Positions 1 to 8,914 of a DNA stretch of 64,000 bases are shown here, piece after piece. Both the position numbers and the translations under genes were made by a program. The notes beneath the pieces are model-generated. The model worked only from the letters and a program-made list of their open reading frames with translations, was not told where the DNA came from and did no database searches. Source of the DNA: Janthinobacterium rivuli. Lineage in GTDB: Bacteria; Pseudomonadota; Gammaproteobacteria; Burkholderiales; Burkholderiaceae_D. Position 1 is the stretch's first letter. The number at the start of each line of letters is the position of its first letter. The DNA lies in the NCBI RefSeq assembly GCF_029690045.1, contig NZ_CP121464.1, forward strand, positions 1,984,001 through 2,048,000, in the 5' to 3' direction.

Positions 1-1
1 A

Positions 2-991
2 TCCAGGCTGCGCTGGCTGACCCTGACCGACAATGCCATCGAAACCTTGCCGGATGAGTTAGGCAAGTGCAGTGAACTGCAGAAACTCATGCTGGCGGGA
101 AATTGCCTCGACAGCTTGCCGGCGACGTTGGCGAATTGCCATCGGCTGGAACTGGTGCGCATCGCCGCTAACCGTTTCACGGCGCTGCCCGACTGTCTGC
201 TGTCCCTGCCACGCCTGAGCTGGCTCGCGTATGCGGGCAATCCCTTTACGGAGGCGCGTGAGCTGGCAGCCCTGGCCGGTACGGGGGCTGCGGGCGTGGC
301 CTGGCAGCGCCTGGAACTAGCGCAGCAGCTGGGCGAGGGTGCATCGGGCGTGATTTACCGTGCCCGCCTCGATGGCGTCGATGATGTCGCCGTCAAAGTA
401 TTCAAGGGAGCGATGACCAGCGATGGCTTGCCGCGCAGCGAAATGGCCGCCTGTGTCGGCGCCGGTGCACACGCTGGTCTGATTCCCATCCTCGGGACGC
501 TCGCTGCGCACCCGCAAGGGGCGCTGGGACTCGTCATGCCGCTCATCGACGCCGCCTACCGCAACCTGGCGGGGCCGCCGAGCCTGGCATCGTGCACGCG
601 CGACGTGTATGCCGATGGTGCGCGCTTTGCCCCTGCGCAAGCGCTGGCCATTGCCCATGGCATCGCCTCGGCCGTGTGTCAGCTGCATGCGCACGGCATC
701 GTGCACGGCGACTTATATGCGCACAATATCCTGCATGCGGACAATGGCGCCTGCCTGCTGGGCGACTTTGGCGCGGCGTCGATGTTTGCGCCAGGCTCGC
801 CGCAAGGGGAGGTGCTGCAGGGCATAGAGGCGCGCGCCTTTGGCGTGCTGCTGGGCGAGCTGATCGCGCATGGTGCGACGCCCGTGCCCGCCCTGCAGGC
901 CATGCTGGAAGCTTGCCTGCAGGAAGAGATATTGCGACGGCCCAGGTTCGACGCGATCGAACGGGCCTTGCGGGACATGCTCCCCGCATAA
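2..991 (+). CDS. Leucine-rich repeat protein kinase (5' end outside window)
   Basis: The reading frame is open from base 2, so the N-terminus lies upstream; a TTG at 47 is in frame but sits inside an LRR unit and is not a credible start. The first part has leucine-rich repeats of the L-x-x-L-x-L-x-x-N type. A protein-kinase-like domain follows, with a glycine loop (LGEGASGVIYRA), an AVKVF lysine strand, a catalytic loop HGDLYAHNIL in place of HRDLKxxN, and DFG (LGDFGAAS). The catalytic Asp and Asn and the DFG Asp are kept, so it is plausibly active although the Arg of HRD is Gly. No membrane segment is visible in the part seen, so it is probably cytoplasmic. The substrate is unknown. A strong hairpin terminator follows the stop. 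Confidence 0.85.
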   Translation, partial: SRLRWLTLTDNAIETLPDELGKCSELQKLMLAGNCLDSLPATLANCHRLELVRIAANRFTALPDCLLSLPRLSWLAYAGNPFTEARELAALAGTGAAGVAWQRLELAQQLGEGASGVIYRARLDGVDDVAVKVFKGAMTSDGLPRSEMAACVGAGAHAGLIPILGTLAAHPQGALGLVMPLIDAAYRNLAGPPSLASCTRDVYADGARFAPAQALAIAHGIASAVCQLHAHGIVHGDLYAHNILHADNGACLLGDFGAASMFAPGSPQGEVLQGIEARAFGVLLGELIAHGATPVPALQAMLEACLQEEILRRPRFDAIERALRDMLPA

Positions 992-992
992 A

Positions 993-1027
993 AAAATGGC
1001 GCAGCCTTCGCAGGCTGCGCCATTTTT
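993..1027. terminator. Bidirectional rho-independent terminator
   Basis: A 14-bp stem (AAAATGGCGCAGCC at 993–1006 with its complement at 1013–1026) encloses a 6-base loop. It is flanked by an A-run on the left and a T-run on the right, so it can stop transcription from both the kinase gene and the converging nitronate monooxygenase gene. Confidence 0.9.
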
Positions 1028-1045
1028 ATTTCAGGCTAGCAAGAT

Positions 1046-2311
1046 TTAGCTTGCTGCCAGGATTTCTTTTTCCGGCAGGGCAATCTGGTTGTCGACGCTG
1101 AACTGGTAATCCTTGAAGACGTGTTCGGCCGTCAGGATCTGGTATTCGCCATTCTCCAGCTTGTGCGTGGTGTCCTTCAGGCGATATGTGTAATGGCCGC
1201 AGGTCCAGCAGTTGAAGTTGCGCATGTGCGTGCACAGGCACGTCTTGTCCATCACGACGACGGTTTTTTGTTCCGGATGGGCCGCCACTTCGCGGTTGTA
1301 CGAGTTGATGTAGGCGCAGTTGCCCGTTGCATCGAGCAGGTAGCCATACGATTCGCAGCCTGGACGGATGCCGGCGCCGATGGCGGGCGTGTTCTTCAGC
1401 ATGCGCATCGGGTAGCCCGTCGGCGAGACGCCATTGACGATGATGTCTTCTTCCGAGGCCTTGTAGTATTCCTGCTTGACCTTGTTTGGCAAGCCGCATT
1501 CATTCGTGACGGTAAAGCGCGTCGCCACTTGCACGCCAGCCGCGCCCGCTTCCAGGAAGGAGACGGCATCGCTGCCCGTGAAAATGCCGCCGGCGGCGAT
1601 CAGCGGGATGTCCAGCTGTTCGGCCTTCAGGTAGGCCAGCAGTTCCGCAGTGATCGTGTGCAAGTCGTAATTGGCCCAGTCCATGCCGAAACCCAGGTGG
1701 CCGCCGGCCAGGGGGCCCTCGACGATGATAAAGTCGGGCAGGCGGTCCAGCTTGGCGTTCTTGCGCAGGAAAATTTGCAAGGCGCGCACGGACGAGACGA
1801 TGATGCCCAGCTTGGCATCACGGAAACGTGGATGGTCGGCCATCAGGGCGAACGAGCCGAAGTGCAAGCCGGCGGACAGGGTGATGCCGTCGATGCCGGC
1901 GTCCAGCGCCGCATTCAGGCGCACGCGCAAGGTTTCGCGGGGGCCGTTCATGGTCAGCTTTTCCATGCAATTGACGAAGATCAAGCCATCGCCTTTTTTT
2001 GCTTCCATGGTGCGGCCGATATGCAGGCGCTGCGCTTCCGCCAGGCGGCCCAGGTCAAACTGCACCACGGCCTTGTCACTGTTATTGATGTTGAACTTGT
2101 ACAGTTTCGTCTTGTCTTTGACGAAGGTGGTGTCGAAACGGCGGTCCGACACGTCTTCCACCATGGCATCGGAAATATGGCCGATACCGTTCAGCCGGGC
2201 CGCTTCCAGGGCCAGCTCCGACGTGGAAATATCCACACCCATTCCGCCTATCATGATGGGCACATATTCTTTTTTGCCAAATCGCAGGCGGAAATCATCA
2301 ACACGTTTCAT
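1046..2311 (-). CDS. Nitronate monooxygenase (2-nitropropane dioxygenase family)
   Basis: This 421-residue protein has the TIM-barrel pattern of FMN-dependent nitronate monooxygenases. Visible features are the N-terminal PIMIGGMGVDIS segment, VEGPLAGGHLGF in the middle, and the phosphate-binding region IPLIAAGGIFTGSDAVSFLEAGAAGVQVATRF. The family oxidises alkyl nitronates such as propionate 3-nitronate, or in other branches acts as an enoyl reductase, so the exact substrate is uncertain. It is longer than typical members (about 320–360 aa). The extra C-terminal part carries a cysteine cluster (CLCTHMRNFNCWTCGHY) that could bind a metal or an Fe-S centre. It is a single-gene unit converging on the LRR kinase. 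Confidence 0.8.
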   Translation of the reverse strand: MKRVDDFRLRFGKKEYVPIMIGGMGVDISTSELALEAARLNGIGHISDAMVEDVSDRRFDTTFVKDKTKLYKFNINNSDKAVVQFDLGRLAEAQRLHIGRTMEAKKGDGLIFVNCMEKLTMNGPRETLRVRLNAALDAGIDGITLSAGLHFGSFALMADHPRFRDAKLGIIVSSVRALQIFLRKNAKLDRLPDFIIVEGPLAGGHLGFGMDWANYDLHTITAELLAYLKAEQLDIPLIAAGGIFTGSDAVSFLEAGAAGVQVATRFTVTNECGLPNKVKQEYYKASEEDIIVNGVSPTGYPMRMLKNTPAIGAGIRPGCESYGYLLDATGNCAYINSYNREVAAHPEQKTVVVMDKTCLCTHMRNFNCWTCGHYTYRLKDTTHKLENGEYQILTAEHVFKDYQFSVDNQIALPEKEILAAS

Positions 2312-2494
2312 TGCTATCCTTAGACTACCGTGGTTATCACTGAGCCAGATGTACGGTCAAGCCCGCTGCCGGTCGGGCGCGCGGGCGCATGTAGCTGTGC
2401 GCAGCTTCAATTCTACCCCAAGCGGGCAGACGCTCCGAGGCAGCTTGCCGCCATGCCGGCGCAAGCGCAGGCCGGAGCGTGCGCAGCATCGAAA

Positions 2495-2980
2495 TTAATC
2501 GCGGAAATTATTAAATTCCAGCGGCATGTCGGGCACGTCCTTGCGCAGCATGGCCATGGCCGCCTGCAGGTCGTCGCGCTTGGCGCCCGTGACGCGCACG
2601 GCTTCGCCCTGGATGCTCGCTTGCACTTTCATCTTGCTGTCCTTGATGACGCGCACGATTTTCTTGGCATCATCCGATTCGATACCATTCTTGATCTTGA
2701 TGATCTGCTTGACCTTGTCGCCGCCGATCTTCTTGATGTCGCCTTCGTCGAGGAAGCGCACATCGACCTTGCGTTTGGTCAATTTATTGGTCAGCACGTC
2801 GCGTACCTGGCTGAGCTGGAATTCCGAGTCCGCAAACGCGGTCAATTCGTTTTCCTTGTGCTCGACGCGGGCGTCGCTGCCCTTGAAGTCGAAGCGGGTC
2901 GTGATTTCCTTGTTGGATTGCTCGACTGCATTCTTGACTTCGATCATATCGGCTTCGGAGACTACATCAAATGACGGCAT
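2495..2980 (-). CDS. yajQ: YajQ family cyclic-di-GMP-binding protein
   Basis: At 161 residues this matches YajQ in length and sequence, beginning MPSFDVVSE and ending LEFNNFRD. YajQ proteins have two ferredoxin-like folds. Xanthomonas and Stenotrophomonas homologues bind c-di-GMP and act as transcription co-regulators, while E. coli YajQ binds nucleotides or tRNA. Which role applies here cannot be read from sequence, but the same window holds a complete Wsp diguanylate cyclase system. It is transcribed away from murB across a 186-bp gap that contains the murB promoter and a small CGAGCG/CGCTCG hairpin at 3005–3018. Confidence 0.93.
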   Translation of the reverse strand: MPSFDVVSEADMIEVKNAVEQSNKEITTRFDFKGSDARVEHKENELTAFADSEFQLSQVRDVLTNKLTKRKVDVRFLDEGDIKKIGGDKVKQIIKIKNGIESDDAKKIVRVIKDSKMKVQASIQGEAVRVTGAKRDDLQAAMAMLRKDVPDMPLEFNNFRD

Positions 2981-3115
2981 GGTCTGTTCCTTTTCTTGTT
3001 AAAGCGAGCGCACGCTCGGTACGCTGGGCCTTGGCGGCTGATTCCGCGCCATGGGACGGCCCTGTTAAAGATGCGACATTTTAACGGACAACGGACGGCC
3101 TGCCCTTGTCTTGCG

Positions 3116-3144
3116 CTGGTTTTTTGTCGGTTTCACTCTATAAT
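3116..3144 (+). promoter_or_regulatory. Sigma-70-type promoter for murB
   Basis: A perfect TATAAT at 3139–3144 lies 22 bases before the murB ATG. A weak -35 candidate CTGGTT (3116–3121) is spaced 17 bases upstream. The -10 is convincing; the -35 is poor. Confidence 0.5.
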
Positions 3145-3166
3145 CGAACAAAATAATCGCTATCCC

Positions 3167-4195
3167 ATGTCTGCAGAGCTCACCATCGAACACAATTACT
3201 CCCTCCAGCGCCTGAATACCTTCGGCATCACGGCCAACGCGGCCGCCTACGTACGCATCACTTCGCAAGCTCAATTGCAGGCCGCGCTGCAAGATCCGGC
3301 CCTGAGCAGCATGCCGCGCCTGATTCTGGGCGGCGGCAGCAATATCGTGCTGACCGGTGACTTTCCCGGCGCCGTGCTGCACATGGCCACGCGCGGCATG
3401 CGCCTGGCGCAGGCGGATTTCGAGACCATACTCGTCACGGCCGCGGCTGGCGAAAACTGGCACGATTTCGTGCAATGGACCCTGGCGCAGGGCGTCGGCG
3501 GGCTGGAAAACCTGTCATTGATCCCCGGCACGGTGGGCGCGGCGCCTATCCAGAATATTGGCGCGTATGGCGTTGAAATCAAGGATTATCTGCATAGCGT
3601 GAGCGTCATGCACAGCGCCAGCGGCATCGTCTTCGACATGGACCGCGACGCCTGCCGCTTCGCTTACCGCGACAGCATCTTCAAGCAGGCGGACGGACGC
3701 GAGCTGATCGTGCTGGAAGTGACGTTTGCCTTGCCGGCCGAATGGCAGCCGAACTTGCGCTATGCGGAACTGGCGCAGGCCGTGGCCGAGCGCAATCTTG
3801 CCGAGCCGACGCCGCAACAGGTGGCCGAGACGGTGATGGCGATCCGCCGGCGAAAATTACCGGACCCGGCCGTGATCGGCAATGCGGGCAGTTTCTTCAA
3901 GAATCCGGTGGTGTCGAAGGAGCAATGTCTTGCTTTGCTGGAACGTTTCCCTGCGCTCGTGCACCATGCGCAGCCCGATGGCACGGAAAAGCTGGCGGCC
4001 GGCTGGCTGATCGATCAGTGTGGCTGGAAGGGGAAAAACCTGGGGCCCGCGGGAGTGTATCCCAAGCAGGCGCTGGTTCTGGTGAATAATGGCGGCGCTC
4101 GTGGCGCGGACATTACCCGGCTGGCGGCAGCGATACAGGATGATGTAGAGGCGAAATATGGCGTGCGCCTGTCGCCCGAGCCTGTGTTTGTCTAA
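3167..4195 (+). CDS. murB: UDP-N-acetylenolpyruvoylglucosamine reductase
   Basis: MurB reduces UDP-GlcNAc-enolpyruvate to UDP-MurNAc with NADPH and FAD in the cytoplasmic stage of peptidoglycan synthesis. The product is 342 residues, the length of the E. coli type I enzyme. FAD-binding signatures ILGGGSN (about 53–59) and GTVGAAPIQNIGAYG (about 121–135) are present. The catalytic Ser is in NAGSFFKNP (S242) and the C-terminal Glu is in LSPEPVFV (E338). The frame stays open 57 codons upstream, but the ATG at 3167 follows a TATAAT box and begins the conserved MurB N-terminus. The stop abuts the stop of the convergent ppnP with no base between them. Confidence 0.95.
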   Translation: MSAELTIEHNYSLQRLNTFGITANAAAYVRITSQAQLQAALQDPALSSMPRLILGGGSNIVLTGDFPGAVLHMATRGMRLAQADFETILVTAAAGENWHDFVQWTLAQGVGGLENLSLIPGTVGAAPIQNIGAYGVEIKDYLHSVSVMHSASGIVFDMDRDACRFAYRDSIFKQADGRELIVLEVTFALPAEWQPNLRYAELAQAVAERNLAEPTPQQVAETVMAIRRRKLPDPAVIGNAGSFFKNPVVSKEQCLALLERFPALVHHAQPDGTEKLAAGWLIDQCGWKGKNLGPAGVYPKQALVLVNNGGARGADITRLAAAIQDDVEAKYGVRLSPEPVFV

Positions 4196-4510
4196 TTAAC
4201 CGAAGTGGCAGACGTAGTCGACGGTTTCGACGGTCTCGATGTCAAAATAGCTATTGCCCGGGATACTGAATTGCGTGCCCGCGCCATAGCTGTTCCACTC
4301 GCTTGCATCGGCCAGGCGTACCTTGCACAGGCCGCCGACGATTTCCATGATTTCCGGCGCGCCCGTGTTGAAGCGCAACGATGACGCGAAAATCACGCCC
4401 ACGCTTTTTTTCGTGCCATCGGCCAGGATGACGTTGTGCGAGACGCATTTGCCGTCAAAATAAATGTTCGACTTCTTGACGACGCTGACATTGTCCAGTT
4501 GTGTGCTCAT
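4196..4510 (-). CDS. ppnP: Pyrimidine/purine nucleoside phosphorylase (DUF1255)
   Basis: This 104-residue cupin-fold protein matches PpnP (formerly YaiE), which phosphorolyses many nucleosides to the base and ribose-1-phosphate. Family signatures seen are YFDGKCVSHNV, SVGVIFA, LRFNTGAPEIMEIVGG and the final YVCHFG. It begins 25 bases after the wspR stop on the same strand, so it may be an accidental or real eighth gene of the wsp transcript. Its stop touches the murB stop in convergent orientation, leaving no room for a dedicated terminator. Confidence 0.92.
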   Translation of the reverse strand: MSTQLDNVSVVKKSNIYFDGKCVSHNVILADGTKKSVGVIFASSLRFNTGAPEIMEIVGGLCKVRLADASEWNSYGAGTQFSIPGNSYFDIETVETVDYVCHFG

Positions 4511-4535
4511 GCTTCACTTTCCTTGCTGTTAAAAA

Positions 4536-5561
4536 TCAGTCCTGGACGTCATCGGCGCTCAGCACGCTGTTGCGTCCGCCGCGCTTGGCCGCGTACAGGG
4601 CCTGGTCCGCGCGGTTGATCAGTTGCTCCACCGTCGAGTCCGGCGACGGCACGATGGTGGCCACGCCGATCGAGATGGTGACGATGCCCGCATCTGCCGC
4701 CGGATTCTCGATCTGCAAGCCTTCCAGATGGCGCCGGCACGCTTCGGCGATCAGCAGTGCGCCGGCCGCTTCCGTTTCGGGCAGGATCAGGGCGAACTCT
4801 TCGCCGCCGTAACGGGCGGCCAGGTCGTCCGGGCGTTTCAAATGTTCCGTCAGTACGGCGGCGACTTTTTTCAGGCCCAGGTCGCCCGCCAGGTGGCCGA
4901 AACGGTCGTTATAGCTCTTGAAATGGTCGATATCGCAGAACAGCAGGCTCAACGGCGTCTTGTCGCGCTGGCCCCGCTGCCATTCGAATTCCAGGGTTTC
5001 ATCGAAGCGGCGGCGGTTGGCGATGCCCGTCAAGCCATCGAGGGCGGCCAGTTTTTGCAATTCAATATTCGCGTCCGCCAGGTTCTTTTGGCTTTCGCGC
5101 AGGAAACGAAAAGCCTGGTCGCGCTGCAAGCGGCTGATGTGCGCGTTGGAATGGTAGCGTATGCGCGCCAGCAACTCCAGGCGATCCGGCAGTTTCACCA
5201 CATAATCGTTGGCGCCGACGGCAAAGCTGTGCGCCTTCAGTTTCGGGTCATCCTTGGCCGACATCACGATCACGGGCACATGCGCCAGCGCCGCGTTTTC
5301 GCGGTACAGCTGGATCAGGCCGAAGCCGTCGATGCCCGGCATCACCAGGTCTTGCAGGATGACGGTCGGTTGCAAGCGCAGCGCCGTGTCCAGCGCCAGG
5401 GTGGCGTCGGTCGCGTAATGAAATTCGATATCCTGCTGGTCGCTGAGCATGCGGCGGACTGCCTCGGCAATGATCAACTGGTCGTCCACCAGCAGCACGC
5501 TGACCTTGAATTCGGTCAATGCGGGCTCAGGCTGGGTGAAGCTGGAGGAGAATTCTGGCAT
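4536..5561 (-). CDS. wspR: Wsp response regulator diguanylate cyclase
   Basis: WspR is the output of the Wsp surface-sensing pathway and converts two GTP to c-di-GMP when phosphorylated by WspE. The 341-residue product has an N-terminal receiver domain with phospho-acceptor D71 (VILQDLVMP), a helical linker, and a GGDEF domain with active motif GGEEF at 252–256. An intact inhibitory site RPDD (243–246) lies five residues before it, predicting product feedback. I chose the ATG at 5561, ten bases after the wspF stop; an ATG at 5600 would add 13 residues and overlap wspF. It is the last wsp gene, with ppnP 25 bases further on. Confidence 0.92.
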   Translation of the reverse strand: MPEFSSSFTQPEPALTEFKVSVLLVDDQLIIAEAVRRMLSDQQDIEFHYATDATLALDTALRLQPTVILQDLVMPGIDGFGLIQLYRENAALAHVPVIVMSAKDDPKLKAHSFAVGANDYVVKLPDRLELLARIRYHSNAHISRLQRDQAFRFLRESQKNLADANIELQKLAALDGLTGIANRRRFDETLEFEWQRGQRDKTPLSLLFCDIDHFKSYNDRFGHLAGDLGLKKVAAVLTEHLKRPDDLAARYGGEEFALILPETEAAGALLIAEACRRHLEGLQIENPAADAGIVTISIGVATIVPSPDSTVEQLINRADQALYAAKRGGRNSVLSADDVQD

Positions 5562-5571
5562 TGCATTCTTT

Positions 5572-6624
5572 TCAGATGTTAGGGGAGGGCTCCCACCCAT
5601 TGTTGAGTTTGGCGCCCAGGCGGCTGCGCAGGCTCGCGCCTATTCTATCCAGAGGCAGGATTTGCTGCGCCGCATCGAGTTCGGCCGCCGCGCGCGGCAT
5701 GCCGTACACGGCGCTGCTGGCCTGGTCTTGCGCGATCGTCGTCTTGCCGGCGCGGCGCATGGCCAGCAAGCCGTCGCCGCCGTCGCGTCCCATTCCCGTG
5801 AGCAATACGCCGATGGCGTCGCCGCGCCAGTGCTGCGCCACGCAGTTGAAGAAGACATCGACGGACGGGCGGTAAACATACTCGCGTGGTGCTGCATCGT
5901 AACCCAAACGATAATTTTGATCTAGCAGCAGGTGATCATTGGTCTTGGCGATCAGTACCGTGCCGGATACCAGTTCGTCGCCTTCGGCGATCACGCGCAC
6001 GGGCATGCTGAGCTGGTCATCGAGCCATTTGGCGAAGTGCGAGGCGAAGGTTTCATCGATGTGCTGCACCACCACGATGGCGCAGCCGGGCGGCGCCGTC
6101 CAGCCGGACAGCACCTTGGCCACGGCCGACGGCCCGCCGGTCGAGGCGCCGATGGCCACCAGGGTCGATACATGGCCTTCGCCCCGTTCGCCGCCATTGC
6201 CGTTCGTCTGGCGCGGCGGCGGTGCTTCGGCGCTGTGGCGTATCAGCTTGCCGATGGTCTTGATCTTGGCCAGCAGTTCGCTGTCGCCACCCACTTGTCC
6301 CTGCAGCACGGGTGTGGCCGTGACGTCGAGCGCACCGGCGCCCAGCGCGCGGAAGACCTGGTTGACATTGTCTTGCGGGCGGCCCGTGACCACCAGGATG
6401 GCGCACGGGCTTTGCTCCATGATCAGGCGCGTCGCCTCGACGCCGTCCATCTCCGGCATGTTCAGATCCATCAGGATCAGGTCGGGGCGGTTGCCCTCGC
6501 ACATGCGCACGGCTTCGAGCCCCGTGCGGGCAATCCACAGCACCTGGTGTTCCTGCGTGCTGGCGACCACGCGGCGCAGGGCTTCGGCGGCCATGGGGAC
6601 ATCATTGGCAATGGCAATTTTCAT
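5572..6624 (-). CDS. wspF: Wsp methylesterase response regulator (CheB-like)
   Basis: WspF removes methyl groups from the receptor WspA and so resets the pathway; its loss in Pseudomonas locks WspR on and gives wrinkly colonies. The 350-residue protein has a receiver domain (acceptor D53 in LILMDLNMP) and a CheB methylesterase domain with the catalytic triad motifs GASTGG (Ser), VQHID (His) and GMGRDGG (Asp). The ATG at 6624 begins the conserved MKIAIAND and lies ten bases after the wspE stop. An upstream ATG at 6648 would overlap wspE. Confidence 0.92.
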   Translation of the reverse strand: MKIAIANDVPMAAEALRRVVASTQEHQVLWIARTGLEAVRMCEGNRPDLILMDLNMPEMDGVEATRLIMEQSPCAILVVTGRPQDNVNQVFRALGAGALDVTATPVLQGQVGGDSELLAKIKTIGKLIRHSAEAPPPRQTNGNGGERGEGHVSTLVAIGASTGGPSAVAKVLSGWTAPPGCAIVVVQHIDETFASHFAKWLDDQLSMPVRVIAEGDELVSGTVLIAKTNDHLLLDQNYRLGYDAAPREYVYRPSVDVFFNCVAQHWRGDAIGVLLTGMGRDGGDGLLAMRRAGKTTIAQDQASSAVYGMPRAAAELDAAQQILPLDRIGASLRSRLGAKLNNGWEPSPNI

Positions 6625-6634
6625 GAAGTACAAC

Positions 6635-8914
6635 TCATAAGCGGGCATCTCCTATCAGGTCGGCCACCGCGTCGAGCAAGGTCTCGTCGTGGAAGCTGCC
6701 TTTGGTCAGATAATAGTCGGCGCCGGCGGACAGGCCGCGCGCGCGGTCTTCCGGACGGTCCTTGTACGACACGATCATCACCGGCAGCTTGTGCAGGTGC
6801 AGGTCCTTCTTGATCAGCGAAACGAGTTCGATGCCATCCATGCGCGGCATGTCCACGTCGGTGATCACCAGGTCGTATTCTCCGCTGCGCACCACGTTCC
6901 AGCCGTCGATGCCGTCGATGGCCACGTCGACGTCGAAGCCGCGCGCCAGCAGCAGCTTGCGCTCCATCTCGCGCACCGTCAGCGAATCGTCGACGACGAG
7001 GATGCGCTTGGCGCGGCGCTGCTGCGCATGGCCCGCCTGCGCCAGCTGGTGCAGGCCGCCTTCGTGCAGCAGCTTGTCGATCGACAGCAGCAAATCGGGC
7101 ACGTCGAGGATCAGCACCGGTTCGCCGTCGTCGAGCAGGGCGGCGGCGGAAATGTCGCGCATCTTGCCGAAGATCGGATCGATCGCCTGCACCGCCAGGC
7201 TTTGTTCGCCGCGGATGGCGTCGACCACCAGCGCATAGCTTTGCTTGCCGCGCCCGATCACCACCACCGGTAAATCGTCGGCCTGGCTGGCCGCTTCGCC
7301 CAGTTCCAGCACCTGCGCCGCCGACACCAGGCCCAGATGCTCGCCCTTGAGTTCGAAGAACTGCTTGTTTTCCAGGGTATGGATGGCCGCTTGCGGCACG
7401 CGCACCACACTTTCCACCTTGACGATGGGGATGGCGTAGGCTTCACCCTGGATGTCGATCACCAGCGCGCGCACGATCGATTGCGTCAGCGGCAGGGTGA
7501 TCAGGGCGCGGAAACCCCGCCCCGGTTCCGATTCCAGGCGCACCGTGCCGTTTTGCTGGCGTATCGTTTCGTGCACGATGTCGAGGCCCACGCCGCGCCC
7601 GGACAATTGATTCGCCTTTTCCTTCAGGCTGAAGGCGGGCAGGAACAGGAATTCCAGCAGCTCGCCCGGCGACAGCGCGGCGGCCATGGCGGGGCTGGCC
7701 ATCTTGCGCTCGATGACGGACTGGCGGATTTTCTCCAGGTCGACGCCGCGCCCGTCGTCGCTGATCTCGATGCTCAGCATGCCGGCGCGGTGGCGCGCTT
7801 CCATGCGTATCGTGCCCAGCGCTTCCTTGCCCGCGTCGATGCGCTCGTACGGGCCTTCCATGCCATGGTCGATGGCATTGCGCAGCATGTGGTTCAGCGG
7901 GCTTTCGATTTTCGCCAGGATGTCGCGGTCGACCAGGGTATCTTCGCCTTCGATCTCCAGCTGCACTTCCTTGCCCAGGCTGCGCGCCAGGTCGCGCACC
8001 ATGCGCGGGAACGCGTGGATGCCGTCGCGGAAAGGGCGCATGCGCAGGGCCAGCACTTCGTCGACCATGCCTTGCGAAACGGCCAGCAGGCGCCGTTCAT
8101 AGGTTTCGATGTCGGCGATGTGTTCGAGCATGAACTGCTTCAGGGGCTGCGTCTTTTGCAGCGCCAGCAGCGACTTTTCCATCAGGCCCGCGTCGCCCGA
8201 GCGGGCGATGGCTTCGTGCAGGTGCTCGATGGCGGAAAACAGGCTGCTCTGGTTGCGCTTGAAGCGCTGCAGCGCGCCGATGAACGGGTGCATCTGGTGC
8301 GCATTGATGCGCGATTCGCTGGCCAGCGACAGCAGTTTGTCGAAGTTTTGCGCCTGGGCCTTGGCCGGTGCGCCCGCGCGCGGCGCGGCAGCGGCAGCCG
8401 GTTCTTCGCCGGCCAGGCCGCTGGCCATGGGAGCCTGCGCTTCAGCCACTGGCGGCGGCAAGGGCGCCGCGGTCGAGGGCAGGGCCGGCAATTCGGGCAA
8501 TTCCGCGATGCCGGCGATGGCGTTCAGGGTCTGGTCGATCTGCGCCGCATTGGCGGCCAGCCACGCTTCGGCGCCCGCGTCGTCCAGGCGCGACAGCTGC
8601 ACGATCAGGTCGACGCCCGACAGCAGCACGTCGACCCGCTCCGGCGTGAGTTTCAAGCGGCCATGCTGGGCGGCGACGAAGCTGTCTTCCATGCCGTGCG
8701 CCAGTTGCACCACCACTTGCAGGCCGACGATGGCGGCGGCGCCCTTGATCGAGTGCGCCGCGCGCATCATTGCTTCGACGGCCGCCGCGTCGCCCGCATG
8801 GCGCTCCATGGCCAGCAAACCATCGGTGAGAATCTGGGTCTGGCTGTCCGCCTCCATGCGGAACAGGTCCAGCATGGAAAAGGCACTCAGGTCGCCGTGC
8901 TGGTCCTGGCTCAT
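6635..8914 (-). CDS. wspE: Wsp hybrid sensor kinase (CheA-REC)
   Basis: WspE is the CheA-type histidine kinase that phosphorylates WspR and WspF. The 759-residue product has an N-terminal Hpt domain with phospho-His H54 (AAHSIKGAAAIVG), a Pro/Ala-rich linker, dimerisation and HATPase regions (LNHMLRNAIDHGME, GRGVGLDIV), a CheW-like domain, and a C-terminal receiver domain with acceptor near D686 (VITDVDMP). The frame is open far upstream, but the ATG at 8914 overlaps the wspD stop as ATGA, which fixes the start and suggests translational coupling. Confidence 0.93.
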   Translation of the reverse strand: MSQDQHGDLSAFSMLDLFRMEADSQTQILTDGLLAMERHAGDAAAVEAMMRAAHSIKGAAAIVGLQVVVQLAHGMEDSFVAAQHGRLKLTPERVDVLLSGVDLIVQLSRLDDAGAEAWLAANAAQIDQTLNAIAGIAELPELPALPSTAAPLPPPVAEAQAPMASGLAGEEPAAAAAPRAGAPAKAQAQNFDKLLSLASESRINAHQMHPFIGALQRFKRNQSSLFSAIEHLHEAIARSGDAGLMEKSLLALQKTQPLKQFMLEHIADIETYERRLLAVSQGMVDEVLALRMRPFRDGIHAFPRMVRDLARSLGKEVQLEIEGEDTLVDRDILAKIESPLNHMLRNAIDHGMEGPYERIDAGKEALGTIRMEARHRAGMLSIEISDDGRGVDLEKIRQSVIERKMASPAMAAALSPGELLEFLFLPAFSLKEKANQLSGRGVGLDIVHETIRQQNGTVRLESEPGRGFRALITLPLTQSIVRALVIDIQGEAYAIPIVKVESVVRVPQAAIHTLENKQFFELKGEHLGLVSAAQVLELGEAASQADDLPVVVIGRGKQSYALVVDAIRGEQSLAVQAIDPIFGKMRDISAAALLDDGEPVLILDVPDLLLSIDKLLHEGGLHQLAQAGHAQQRRAKRILVVDDSLTVREMERKLLLARGFDVDVAIDGIDGWNVVRSGEYDLVITDVDMPRMDGIELVSLIKKDLHLHKLPVMIVSYKDRPEDRARGLSAGADYYLTKGSFHDETLLDAVADLIGDARL

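Noticed and set aside
1121..2323. 400-codon plus-strand frame opposite the nitronate monooxygenase
   Set aside because: It is the antisense of a well-conserved enzyme and has no family signature.
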